DNA of 23,955 nt, from contig DBHX01000066.1 in assembly GCA_002296285.1 (NCBI GenBank), positions 3,261 to 27,215 of the forward strand, in the 5' to 3' direction. Shown here piece after piece: positions 1 through 8,654 of this stretch. This DNA comes from a bacterium UBP8_UBA817 (lineage in GTDB: Bacteria; Margulisbacteria; Marinamargulisbacteria; UBA817). The position numbers and the translations under genes were made by a program. Within the stretch, counting starts at the first letter, position 1, and the number at the start of each line of letters is the position of its first letter. Under the pieces are notes generated by a model, which saw only the letters and a list, made by a program, of their open reading frames with translations, was not told the origin of the DNA and made no database searches.

Positions 1-66
1 AAAAAATGGACTTAGCCCATCAACTTTAAGGGCCATGCAATATCTGATACACTAGCTACCATTCCC

Positions 67-1767
67 ATGAAAATATTTATCGCCATTACTGGATACTTAT
101 TGTGTGTCACGCACATTTTTGCTCCCCCCATCTTTTCTCATCACGCCATTCATCACCCCATCACCTCAAAAAATGGCATGGTCGCCACTCAAGAAAAACA
201 CGCCACCCAAGTCGGAATCAATGTATTGAAAAATGGCGGCAATGCGATTGATGCCGCCGTAGCCATTGGCTTTTCATTGGCTGTCACCCAACCACAAGCA
301 GGCAATTTAGGTGGTGGTGGATTTATGATGATTCATATCGCTAGTGAAAACAGAACCGTTGCACTGGACTTTCGAGAAACCGCTCCTGAAAACGCCCATA
401 AAGATTTATTTCTTGATTCAACCGGCCACGTTGACGAAAAAAAATCCCGCTTTTCAGCCCTCTCCAGTGGAACTCCCGGCACCGTTCATGGCCTATTAAC
501 CGCTTTAGGGGACTTTGGCACCATGCGCCGACAACAAGTACTAAGACCCGCCATTAAATTAGCAAAACAAGGCATTATTGTATCAAATGAGCTGGCAACG
601 TCATTAAAAAAAGCGAAGCCACGACTGAAAAAAGATTCGACCATGGGTCCTATTTTTTACCCAAACAATAGAGATTTAAAGGCTGGCGATCGTTTGATTC
701 AGAAAGATTTAGCGCGATCACTCCAACGAATATCAAAAAAAGGCATTCAGGGGTTTTATCAAGGCAAAACCGCCCAACAATTAAGCACATTCATGTCAGA
801 AAATCACGGCCTCATGACGATAAATGATCTCATCAATTATGAATCAAAATACCGCACACCCATACAAATATCCTACAGAAACGTAACCGTATACAGCATG
901 CCCCCCCCAAGCTCTGGGGGCATCATCATGGCCCAAATATTAAAATTCATTGAACCATATCCCTTATCTGAATGGGGGCATAACAGCGCAAAAACCATCC
1001 ATATCATGAGTGAAGCCATGCAACTGGCCTACGCTGACCGAGCCGAATGGTTGGGCGATGCGGATATGGTAAACGTCCCTCAAAAACAGTTACTCAATGC
1101 AAGCTACATACGTCAACGAAGAAAAAACATCCAACACCATCGACATTCTCCAAGCATCAATATCAACCATGGCATTCCCTATGAAAGTGATGAAACAACC
1201 CATTACAGTGTGGTCGATCAATGGGGCAATGCCGTATCGGTGACCACCACCTTAAACTTTAGTTTTGGATCAGGCATTGGGATCCCAGGCACCGGCATTT
1301 TACTCAATAATGAAATGGATGATTTTTCAGCAAAACCAGGCGTTCCCAATGCTTATGGACTCATTGGCAATGAAAAAAATGCCATTGCGCCAAATAAACG
1401 CATGCTCAGCTCCATGACTCCAACCATTGCATTAAAAGATGGTCATCTTTTCTTAGTAACAGGATCCCCAGGCGGCAGCCGCATCATTACCACCGTCACA
1501 CAAATTATCAGCAATGTGATTGATCATAACATGAACATTGCAGAGGCCTCCCATGCCGGCAGGTTTCACCATCAATGGTGGCCCGATACGTTGCGCATTG
1601 AAAACAATGCTTTTTCAAAAGACACCTTAAACAAACTTGAAGCCATGGGCCATACGATTGAAATTAAACGCACCATGGGGTCCACCCAAAGCATCATGAA
1701 AATAAATGAAACGTTGTATGGCGCATCGGATCCAAGAACCCCGTCTGGGGTCACGTTGGGATACTAA
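67..1767 (+). CDS. ggt: Gamma-glutamyltransferase (gamma-glutamyltranspeptidase), secreted
   Basis: This enzyme cleaves the gamma-glutamyl bond of glutathione and related compounds, normally in the periplasm, releasing glutamate and cysteinyl-glycine. A hydrophobic N-terminus (about residues 3-24) looks like a signal peptide. Family signatures are in order: NGGNAIDAAVA and NLGGGGFMMIH (about 56-90), DFRETAP, then the self-cleavage site TTHYSV, whose first Thr (about residue 377) should become the N-terminal nucleophile of the small subunit. NNEMDDFS, MLSSMTPTIAL and TGSPGGSRIITT follow. At 566 residues it is full length for the family and ends in the usual YGASDPR...GY tail. The sequence resembles enterobacterial GGT closely in these blocks. 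No Shine-Dalgarno site is visible before the ATG. Its stop codon overlaps the convergent pyrG stop, and no terminator hairpin separates them. Confidence 0.96.
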   Translation: MKIFIAITGYLLCVTHIFAPPIFSHHAIHHPITSKNGMVATQEKHATQVGINVLKNGGNAIDAAVAIGFSLAVTQPQAGNLGGGGFMMIHIASENRTVALDFRETAPENAHKDLFLDSTGHVDEKKSRFSALSSGTPGTVHGLLTALGDFGTMRRQQVLRPAIKLAKQGIIVSNELATSLKKAKPRLKKDSTMGPIFYPNNRDLKAGDRLIQKDLARSLQRISKKGIQGFYQGKTAQQLSTFMSENHGLMTINDLINYESKYRTPIQISYRNVTVYSMPPPSSGGIIMAQILKFIEPYPLSEWGHNSAKTIHIMSEAMQLAYADRAEWLGDADMVNVPQKQLLNASYIRQRRKNIQHHRHSPSININHGIPYESDETTHYSVVDQWGNAVSVTTTLNFSFGSGIGIPGTGILLNNEMDDFSAKPGVPNAYGLIGNEKNAIAPNKRMLSSMTPTIALKDGHLFLVTGSPGGSRIITTVTQIISNVIDHNMNIAEASHAGRFHHQWWPDTLRIENNAFSKDTLNKLEAMGHTIEIKRTMGSTQSIMKINETLYGASDPRTPSGVTLGY

Positions 1768-3395
1768 CGAACAAACAACTCTTGCTGCGTTCCAGTAAAT
1801 GCTTTGGCGGCCTCAACAAACCCATAAAATAACGGGTGTGGTTTTAATGGGCGTGACTTAAACTCCGGATGATACTGACAGGCCATAAAATACGGATGAT
1901 CAGGGTTTTCAATCACTTCCACCAATTGGTTATCGGGGCAAATCCCAGAAAACACCAACCCATGCGACTCCATCACTGACTTGTACTCGTTGTTAAATTC
2001 ATACCGGTGACGATGCCGCTCATAAATAAGCGGTTCTTTATAAAGGTCATGCAAACGTGTATGTTCCTTCACTTCACAGGGATATTGCCCCAACCGCATG
2101 GTGCCACCTTTATTGACAACACCCTCTTGCTCATCCATCAAATGAATCACAGGATTTGGTGTATTTGGATCAAATTCCACACTCATCGCATCCGTTAACC
2201 CACACACATGTTGTGCAAAATCAATCACGGCCACCTGCATGCCTAAACACAAGCCCAAATAAGGAATTCGATGTTCACGCGCGTACCGAGCCGCTTGGAC
2301 TTTTCCTTTGATCCCACGCTCGCCAAACCCACCCGGTATGAGGACACCGTCGACATCATTTAATTGAGAAGCCACCGTATCCGACCTCAAGTCTTCAGAA
2401 TTTACCCATTTAATCTCAATATTGCAGTTGGTATTGGCCGCGGCATGCCGTAAGGATTCCACAACACTCAAATAACAATCCGATAAATTGGTGTATTTTC
2501 CAACAATCGCAATTTTAACCGGTAAATTGGTGGGGTCATGCATGTTCTGTACAAACCGTTTCCACTCTTCCAAATCACTTTTGGACTCCACCAATCCCAA
2601 TTTATTGCAAATCACACGATCCATGCCCTGTTGCTCCAAAATCAAGGGCACATCATAAATGCTCTTAGCATTATGCGCAGCAATCACCGCTTCTGGTTTT
2701 ACATCGCAAAACAAAGCCACCTTCTTTTTAATATCTTTATCCAAAGGCATATGCGAACGGCACAAAATAATATCGGGCTGAATCCCAATGGCTCTTAGTT
2801 CTTTGGTCGAATGTTGGGTGGGCTTGGTTTTGAACTCCCCTGAACTTTCCAAATAGGGAACCAAAGTTAAGTGAACATGAACACAATCCTCATCGTGCTC
2901 ATACTGAAACTGACGAATGGCCTCAATAAATGGCAGGCTTTCAATATCCCCCACCGTGCCTCCGATTTCCGTAATTATAATGTCCGACACATCATCGGTC
3001 AGTGTGTGGGTAATTCGAGATTTTATCTCATTGGTCACATGAGGAATGATTTGAACGGTTGCCCCCAAATAATCCCCTCGACGCTCTTTATTTAGAACAT
3101 CCCAATACACCATTCCTGACGTTATATTATTGGCTCGTGATAAACTTTTATCGATAAAGCGCTCATAATGCCCCAAATCCAAATCAGTTTCACACCCATC
3201 ATCCGTGACAAAAACTTCCCCATGTTGATATGGGCTCATGGTCCCAGGGTCCACATTTAAGTAAGGGTCAAATTTCTGAATGGTAACATTATACCCCTGA
3301 TTTTTAAGAAGAACGCCCAAGGACGCCGCGGCAATCCCTTTTCCCAAGGATGAAACAACCCCGCCTGTAAAAAAAATGTACTTTGTTTTTGGCAC
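1764..3395 (-). CDS. pyrG: CTP synthase (glutamine-hydrolysing)
   Basis: CTP synthase aminates UTP to CTP with ATP and glutamine in the cytosol, the last step of pyrimidine nucleotide synthesis. The N-terminal synthetase domain begins with YIFFTGGVVSSLGKG (the P-loop-like start) and continues with FDPYLNVDPGTMSP and DLGHYERF. The C-terminal class I glutaminase domain has PGGFGERG, the nucleophile Cys in YLGLCLGMQ (about residue 383) and the His-Glu pair in CQYHPEF (about 509-511). The length, 543 residues, is typical. The start is GTG, three or four codons before the conserved core, and no Shine-Dalgarno site precedes it. A sigma70-like promoter ends only 5 nt upstream, so the mRNA may be leaderless. 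It stands alone, tail to tail with ggt, and follows the accessory gene at 3473-4033 on the same strand. Confidence 0.97.
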   Translation of the reverse strand: MPKTKYIFFTGGVVSSLGKGIAAASLGVLLKNQGYNVTIQKFDPYLNVDPGTMSPYQHGEVFVTDDGCETDLDLGHYERFIDKSLSRANNITSGMVYWDVLNKERRGDYLGATVQIIPHVTNEIKSRITHTLTDDVSDIIITEIGGTVGDIESLPFIEAIRQFQYEHDEDCVHVHLTLVPYLESSGEFKTKPTQHSTKELRAIGIQPDIILCRSHMPLDKDIKKKVALFCDVKPEAVIAAHNAKSIYDVPLILEQQGMDRVICNKLGLVESKSDLEEWKRFVQNMHDPTNLPVKIAIVGKYTNLSDCYLSVVESLRHAAANTNCNIEIKWVNSEDLRSDTVASQLNDVDGVLIPGGFGERGIKGKVQAARYAREHRIPYLGLCLGMQVAVIDFAQHVCGLTDAMSVEFDPNTPNPVIHLMDEQEGVVNKGGTMRLGQYPCEVKEHTRLHDLYKEPLIYERHRHRYEFNNEYKSVMESHGLVFSGICPDNQLVEVIENPDHPYFMACQYHPEFKSRPLKPHPLFYGFVEAAKAFTGTQQELFVR

Positions 3396-3400
3396 AATTC

Positions 3401-3429
3401 ATTATAAAGACCTTTTAATTTCTTTACAA
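3401..3429 (-). promoter_or_regulatory. Predicted sigma70-type promoter of pyrG, implying a leaderless mRNA
   Basis: On the minus strand a TTGTAA -35-like hexamer (3424-3429) is followed, after a 17-nt spacer, by a perfect TATAAT (3401-3406). The expected transcription start, about 7 nt past the -10, falls at about 3394-3395, on the GTG start codon itself. Inference from consensus only. Confidence 0.55.
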
Positions 3430-3433
3430 TATT

Positions 3434-3447
3434 CCCCCCCTTTTTTT
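3434..3447. repeat. C7T7 (minus strand A7G7) tract downstream of an accessory gene
   Basis: Seven C followed directly by seven T on the plus strand. It lies 25 nt beyond the stop codon of the minus-strand gene at 3473-4033 and just upstream of the pyrG promoter. A near-identical C8T7 tract (15656-15670) lies 2 nt beyond the stop codon of the second gene carrying the same Cys module. No hairpin accompanies it, so it is not a normal intrinsic terminator. Confidence 0.7.
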
Positions 3448-3472
3448 CTAAATGCTCGATGAATACCCAGGC

Positions 3473-4033
3473 TTAAAGCTCGTAAGTGCCAAATTCATCT
3501 GATGTCTCCATAAAAGGTTTAGAAAGTAATGGCGATTTCCGATGAGAATGCTTTGAACCCATGCAAACATGTTTGATTATCAAAGCCGCCGCAACAATAA
3601 ACACGAACGATCCCAACCCAATAAACAAAAAGTCATTTCCATCCATGGTTTCCGATACGCTTGAAGACGCATTAGCGGCTGAATTCTCTAAACACAATGG
3701 CTCGTTAAAAAATTGCGAAATTGCACATACAACCTTTTTCAAAGCACTATCTTGACTGCAAATAAGAAAGCCAAACTCATCTAAGTATTGTGTTGCATTG
3801 CAGGGAGGGAATTCAAAACAACCCTCCACTCTTTCCTCTAAATGCACCCATTGGTTTATCATGTATCGACTTGTAATCGGTGTTTCATCTATTATTGCTT
3901 CCCTTATCAATGCATTCGTTAAAGAATGCAAATTCACACCTCCTGTGGCACGGGAACGATCTCCCATACATTCATTTATTGCGCTCCTATTGGGGGTGAA
4001 ATTATATCTGGCATTGGGATTAATTCTATTCAT
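3473..4033 (-). CDS. Hypothetical Cys-rich single-pass membrane protein with one Cys-flanked module
   Basis: No known family is recognised. The 186-residue product has no obvious N-terminal signal peptide, nine Cys residues, one strong hydrophobic helix (about 136-154) and a ~30-residue basic then acidic tail after it. Residues 22-92 form a Cys-flanked block: Cys22, a central SRYMINQW (55-62) and Cys92. Its spacing and central motif resemble two blocks in the protein at 15673-17103 (KISKYNLKQVT and QISRKNIKQVT). That protein also ends with a membrane helix and short tail, and a similar purine tract follows both genes. The ATG at 4033 is chosen because GGAG stands 7 nt upstream. It is transcribed divergently from the gene at 4204 across an AT-rich gap. 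A surface or secreted role is inferred, not shown. Confidence 0.7.
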   Translation of the reverse strand: MNRINPNARYNFTPNRSAINECMGDRSRATGGVNLHSLTNALIREAIIDETPITSRYMINQWVHLEERVEGCFEFPPCNATQYLDEFGFLICSQDSALKKVVCAISQFFNEPLCLENSAANASSSVSETMDGNDFLFIGLGSFVFIVAAALIIKHVCMGSKHSHRKSPLLSKPFMETSDEFGTYEL

Positions 4034-4203
4034 TAATAAACTCCTTTTTTATTTATTGTAAAATTATGCACAAAATTTAATTTAAAAAAATTAAAATAAT
4101 AAAAAATATAGAAATTATTAAATAATTTTATTGTTTAAAATAAAATAATAAAGATTGAAAAAATTAATTAAAAAAATTAAATGACATTTGAAGGTGATTT
4201 AAA
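4034..4203. promoter_or_regulatory. AT-rich divergent intergenic region
   Basis: This 170-bp stretch is almost only A and T, rich in A-tracts and TTAAAAAAATTAAA-like words. It separates the divergent genes at 3473-4033 (-) and 4204-4935 (+) and holds the ribosome sites of both (AAGGAG before 4033; AAGGTG before 4204). Many -10-like hexamers occur by chance in such sequence, so no single promoter can be named. Similar AT-rich leaders precede the genes starting at 18354 and 23692. Confidence 0.5.
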
Positions 4204-4935
4204 ATGAGAATAAATACAACATTATTAGGGTTACTTGGTGCAACGGCCGCAATCAAAGGGGCAGGCGCTCAGATTGCGCCAGAAGAATCGTTAGCTGGAT
4301 GCATGACAGACTGAGGTCACTGCCCAAGCCAGCCCTATAACGGATCTGACACTGATAACATAATATTTTTAAAGGGTGAATCCATCGCCTACTGCCCAGA
4401 TGGATTTCATCAAGATGCAGGATCGCCAAGTATTCCTTGCCATGTAGAAGCGGTCGAAGGATTACGAGGTAAGAGCGCAATTCAGATTTTTTTTCTTGTA
4501 ATAGCTTCTGAACCTCTAGAAATAAATAAAACTGGTTTAACCCCGATTGGTTCAACATTGGCCCGAGTCCGTACAAACGACATTTCCAGTGGCCCTTGCA
4601 ACGCCTTATTTATGGTAGAATCCAATTTAGTTAGAGGGGCATACGATTCTTTGACCACAAGTGGAACCACAGCCACGTGTGAACAACCAATACACTGCAC
4701 AGAAGGTTTCACCTTAATACCGGCTAACTCTCCAGTAGCACAACCAGGAAATTTTGTTAACACTACAAACACCTCACACCATCAATCTTCACCAGATCAA
4801 GGAACCACATCAGAGATCACTAAAACACCAACACCCAGCTCAGATACAAAAACATCGTCGGGTGAAATCTCCAGTGTTTCAAGGTTATTGATTATGCTTT
4901 TATCATCAGCAACAGGCATATATTATAGCGTCTAA
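4204..4935 (+). pseudogene. Secreted Cys-rich protein gene interrupted by an in-frame TGA
   Basis: An ATG at 4204 with AAGGTG 7 nt upstream opens a frame encoding a clear signal peptide (MRINTTLLGLLGATAA... ending near AGA, residues 20-22). After 36 codons it meets TGA (4312-4314). The same frame then continues without another stop to TAA at 4933-4935, 243 codons in all. The continuation is protein-like. It has spaced cysteines in two CxxGF-type blocks (YCPDGFHQ and HCTEGFTL), a Ser/Thr-rich stalk (TKTPTPSSDTKTSS) and a hydrophobic C-terminus (RLLIMLLSSATGIYY). Signal peptide, Cys-rich ectodomain, S/T stalk and tail anchor suggest a surface protein. TGA is a true stop elsewhere in the window, so a nonsense mutation (for example TGG to TGA) is the simplest reading. 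No SECIS-like hairpin is evident after it. The family is not recognised. Confidence 0.7.
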
Positions 4936-4939
4936 TTAC

Positions 4940-6949
4940 TCACACCTGAAATAGTCGAGTATGACGCAATGACTTCTTGCTGTTTATCACCATTTGATTA
5001 AACACCGTCATATCACCAACCACATACAAATGTTCTTTCGCACGTGTCACGGCTGTATATAACACATCCATACTCATAAAAAAGCCCCATTGTTTCACAA
5101 TGGGAAGAATAATAATCGGGGCTTCAGATCCCTGAAATTTATGGATGGATACGGCATACGCCAGTTGAATATCTTGCATATCGGTTGGTTCAAACTCAAT
5201 CGTATCATGGTGAAACTGAATCTTGATTGAATCATTGGTGATGGACCGAATAAAACCAATATCACCATTCATCACGCGTTTTGAATAATTGTTGCGGCAT
5301 TGAATCACCCGATCACCCACAACCCATGGTGAATAGGACATGGATGGACGAACCTCTTGGGCAATGGTCTGATTTAAATTAGAAATGCCAAACCGCCCTT
5401 TGTGAATGGGCACAATCAATTGAATATCATTTAAATGAACCTGATGATCGGCCGTTACCTTATTTAAAAATAAATCCAACAACATCATTTCAAGCTCATC
5501 ATCTGAACTCGTGTGAATCATGGTCAAATCATCACCCAATCGTGACGGAATGGATTCTCTCGTTAAAATATGATGGGCCAAAGAAGTAATTCCCTGATGC
5601 GTGACCTGACGATGATTCGTTGTTAATTGATAGGATGGAATGTTCGAATAATGAATCATGTCATAAAAGACCTGGCCAGGACCAATGCTTGGCAACTGGT
5701 CCGGATCACCCACCAATAACAAGCGAGTCCCAGGCGATAACATGGTCATGATATCTTGAAATAATGACATGTCCACCATACTCATCTCGTCAATAATGCA
5801 AACATCCGCATCCAACGGCTTTGGCGTTAGGGCATGTGACTTTTCATCATAGTCCATCATCGCATGAACAGTGGATGCACGACGACCCACCTGTTCCGCC
5901 AAACGCTTGGCCGCCTTTCCCGTCGGTGCCATGAGAAGTATTCGATCTGTTTTTTTGGAAACAATCTCAACATACGCCCTAAGCAGTGATGTTTTCCCCG
6001 TCCCAGGCCCCCCATATAAAATACTCACCGAATGCTCACATACCCCCTCAAGCGCCTCAATTTGATCCATCGACAATGTTTGAGTTAATCTTGGCAACAC
6101 CCAATCAACCGCCAATCGTGATTGAACCTGAACAGCAGATGGCGCACACATCATGGCATCCACAGCATTCATAATGGATAACTCTGCATCGCTATACTCC
6201 GCAAGCGTTATCCAACGATGATCACCATCAACCACCAGCGATAACATTTGTGAAAAAATACGTTGTTGCAACTGATCCATGAGCACATCATCATCCATAG
6301 ATAATCGCTGATTTAACTGCTTAAAAAAACCTTCAAATGGCATCCAAACATGCGATGTCTGATAAAACGATTGAAATACATCATAAATCGCCGCATCCAA
6401 ACGCGCATCGGATAATTGGTGTGAATCTCCAGCAATTAAATCCGCCAATTTAAAATCAACACCTTTGACATCTTGAATCAACTGAAACGGTCGTTTTTTA
6501 CAAACATCAAACGCACCCGAATAATACGTATTCCATATGCGTTTTCCCAATTGAATATTCACATCATACGGCGTTAAAAATTGCAAAAAAGATAATTGTT
6601 CGCGATGCAATCTCCAAGATGAGGCAATGGATGTCACCTTTTTCTGACCAATACCGGAAACTTCCAGCAAACGTTCCGGGCACTGATCTAAAATAGACAC
6701 CAAATCATCACCAAAGGCAGCCACCAATGTTTTTGCAAAATGGGGCCCAACCCCAGAGATAACCCCTGATGATAAAAAAAGTGTCAGCTCTTCATTGGTC
6801 TTAGGCACCAAATGAGCAAATGATCGAACTTTGAATTGTTGCTTGTGGACAGGGTGCGATACCCAATCCCCTTCAACAAATAAGTAATCACCAACAACAC
6901 AATCTGCCAATGGGCCTGTAATTACTTTTTCAGCATCGGCCTGACGCAA
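4940..6949 (-). CDS. recD2: RecD2-type ATP-dependent DNA helicase (SF1B)
   Basis: This is a 5'-3' DNA helicase of the RecD2 family, which acts without RecBC in DNA repair. From the TTG at 6949 there are 669 residues: an OB-like N-terminal region (GDYLFVEGDWVSHP...QFKV), helix-hairpin-helix repeats (about 60-110), then the motor. The motor has Walker A GGPGTGKTS (Lys about 319), Walker B CIIDEMSMVD, GDPDQLPSIGPG, AVSIHKFQGSE and LYTAVTRAKEHLYVVGD. The true start is probably further upstream. The same frame stays open to about 7051 and reads TGCVTTVIFSNP then YAVLLLR, the expected first OB strands. No ATG, GTG or other TTG exists there; ATT at 7037-7039 or CTG at 7049-7051 are candidates. The gene therefore overlaps the purH 3' end and is probably translationally coupled to it. 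It ends on TGA 4 nt from the convergent accessory gene. Confidence 0.93.
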   Translation of the reverse strand: MRQADAEKVITGPLADCVVGDYLFVEGDWVSHPVHKQQFKVRSFAHLVPKTNEELTLFLSSGVISGVGPHFAKTLVAAFGDDLVSILDQCPERLLEVSGIGQKKVTSIASSWRLHREQLSFLQFLTPYDVNIQLGKRIWNTYYSGAFDVCKKRPFQLIQDVKGVDFKLADLIAGDSHQLSDARLDAAIYDVFQSFYQTSHVWMPFEGFFKQLNQRLSMDDDVLMDQLQQRIFSQMLSLVVDGDHRWITLAEYSDAELSIMNAVDAMMCAPSAVQVQSRLAVDWVLPRLTQTLSMDQIEALEGVCEHSVSILYGGPGTGKTSLLRAYVEIVSKKTDRILLMAPTGKAAKRLAEQVGRRASTVHAMMDYDEKSHALTPKPLDADVCIIDEMSMVDMSLFQDIMTMLSPGTRLLLVGDPDQLPSIGPGQVFYDMIHYSNIPSYQLTTNHRQVTHQGITSLAHHILTRESIPSRLGDDLTMIHTSSDDELEMMLLDLFLNKVTADHQVHLNDIQLIVPIHKGRFGISNLNQTIAQEVRPSMSYSPWVVGDRVIQCRNNYSKRVMNGDIGFIRSITNDSIKIQFHHDTIEFEPTDMQDIQLAYAVSIHKFQGSEAPIIILPIVKQWGFFMSMDVLYTAVTRAKEHLYVVGDMTVFNQMVINSKKSLRHTRLFQV

Positions 6950-7025
6950 TAATAAGACGGCATAATTGGACAGCGGATTGGAAAAAATAACCGTTGTAAC
7001 GCACCCTGTAAATTGCGTTTCTAAT

Positions 7026-8567
7026 TCAGTGTTTGAAATGACGTATCCCAGTGGTTACCATCGCAACTTCATTGGTATCACAAGCGTCAACGCTTTCTTG
7101 ATCACGCTTCGATCCACCCGGCTGGATAATTGCCGTGATGCCATGCTTGGCCAAATGCTCAACGGAATCTTTAAATGGAAAAAATGCATCGGATGCACAA
7201 ACCGCCCCCTGAGTTTGCCCATTGGCCTTTTTAAGCGCAATTTCAACGGCCTCAACACGACTCATTTGACCCGCACCCACCCCAATGGTTTGCCCATTTT
7301 TGACCAAAACAATGGCATTGGATTTTACATGCTTGCAAATCGCAAAAGCAAATTTCAAATCCCTCGCTTCATGTGTTTGAGGGCGACGCTTGGTCACCAC
7401 TTGCAACTCATCTTCATTCATTACACAAGCATCTGGGGATTGCATCAAAACCCCGCCCTGAACATACTTCAGCAAATAAGTGGCTTCCTGATCATAAAAA
7501 CCAGGCAATTCAACCAATCGAATGGACGGCTTTTTAGATAACAATTCAAATGCTTCGTCTGAAAAAGATGGGGCAATAATGGCCTCAACAAAAAGCTCCG
7601 ACATAAGCGTGGCCGTATTTAAATCAACCGGTTGATTGCACCCAATAATCGAACCAAACGCCGACACCTGATCAGCTTCATATGCCTTTTTATAGGCGGT
7701 ACTCAAGGTGTCAGCAATCGCAACACCACAGGGATTGGTATGTTTAATAATCGCCACGGCAGGCTCTTTAAACTCTCGAACAATGTGCCACGCCGCTTCC
7801 AAATCCACAATATTGTTATACGACAACTCTTTTCCATGACGCTGTGTCATGTTATTTAACCCATTGGTTGAATAAGAATATGAATAAAAGGCCGCCGACT
7901 GATGGGGGTTTTCACCATATCGAAGGTCCGTTGATTTTTTTAGCACTGGGGTTAATGTATCTGGAAAATCAGACGCAGATCCTTTGAGTGAAATCTTTGC
8001 TAAATAATTCGAAATCACCGTATCATAGCGTGCCGTGTGCTGAAATGCCTCCAAAGCAAGGTCTTGTCGCAAATCATCCGAAACCTTGCCTTGATTTTTA
8101 TCCATGCTTTCCAAAACTTCCGTATAACGCTGGGGATTGACAACAACCGCCACCGATTCAAAATTCTTTGCGGCTGATCGCAACATGGATGGGCCACCAA
8201 TATCAATATTTTCAATCGCCTCACTTAATGTAACATCTTGCTTGGCAATGGTTGATTCAAAAGGATAAAGATTCACAACCACCAAATCAATCATACCGAT
8301 GCCATGCTCTTTTGCCGCGGCCATGTGTACCTCATCATGTCGCCTGGCCAATAAGCCCCCATGAATTTTTGGATGCAATGTCTTGACTCGTCCATTCATC
8401 ATTTCAGGAAAGCCCGTCACTTCATCAATGGAAATAACCGAAACCCCAGCATCCCTTAAGACATTGGCTGTTCCACCGGTTGATACAATCTCAACCCCTT
8501 TACTTACCAAAGATTTGGCAAATTCCTGAATACCGGTTTTATCTGAAACGCTGATTAATGCTCGCAT
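7026..8567 (-). CDS. purH: Bifunctional AICAR formyltransferase / IMP cyclohydrolase
   Basis: PurH performs the last two steps of IMP synthesis: formylation of AICAR with 10-formyl-tetrahydrofolate, then ring closure. The N-terminal cyclohydrolase (MGS-like) domain starts RALISVSDKTGI and includes STGGTA, EVTGFPEMM and RVKTLHPKIHGG. The C-terminal transformylase domain has KHTNPCGVA, SNAIVLVKNG, the GVGAGQMSR motif, SDAFFPF and the family-typical end GIRHFKH. I start at the ATG at 8567 (513 residues), because an ATG four codons upstream (8579) lies within the ribosome site: GGGAG at 8573-8577, spacing about 5 nt. The stop is TGA directly after the conserved HFKH, direct evidence that TGA terminates in this genome. 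It follows purN after an 87-nt gap and overlaps recD2 downstream. Confidence 0.97.
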   Translation of the reverse strand: MRALISVSDKTGIQEFAKSLVSKGVEIVSTGGTANVLRDAGVSVISIDEVTGFPEMMNGRVKTLHPKIHGGLLARRHDEVHMAAAKEHGIGMIDLVVVNLYPFESTIAKQDVTLSEAIENIDIGGPSMLRSAAKNFESVAVVVNPQRYTEVLESMDKNQGKVSDDLRQDLALEAFQHTARYDTVISNYLAKISLKGSASDFPDTLTPVLKKSTDLRYGENPHQSAAFYSYSYSTNGLNNMTQRHGKELSYNNIVDLEAAWHIVREFKEPAVAIIKHTNPCGVAIADTLSTAYKKAYEADQVSAFGSIIGCNQPVDLNTATLMSELFVEAIIAPSFSDEAFELLSKKPSIRLVELPGFYDQEATYLLKYVQGGVLMQSPDACVMNEDELQVVTKRRPQTHEARDLKFAFAICKHVKSNAIVLVKNGQTIGVGAGQMSRVEAVEIALKKANGQTQGAVCASDAFFPFKDSVEHLAKHGITAIIQPGGSKRDQESVDACDTNEVAMVTTGIRHFKH

Positions 8568-8654
8568 GTTATCTCCCAATGGTTAAATCAAAATTGATCG
8601 TAAATTTATAGACTCATTGTATAGTTTTAATGCCCATTTTTCCAGACATCCGAA

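Noticed and set aside
4034..4203. Replication origin or phage attachment site in the AT-rich gap
   Set aside because: No DnaA-box cluster, iterons, integrase or duplicated att-like core is visible.
4312..4314. TGA as selenocysteine or as tryptophan under an altered code
   Set aside because: purH, recD2 and the MBL hydrolase end on TGA at conserved C-termini, and no SECIS-like stem follows the codon.
6966..7541. 191-codon plus-strand open frame
   Set aside because: It lies antisense within purH, has no domain or ribosome site, and purH is certain on the other strand.
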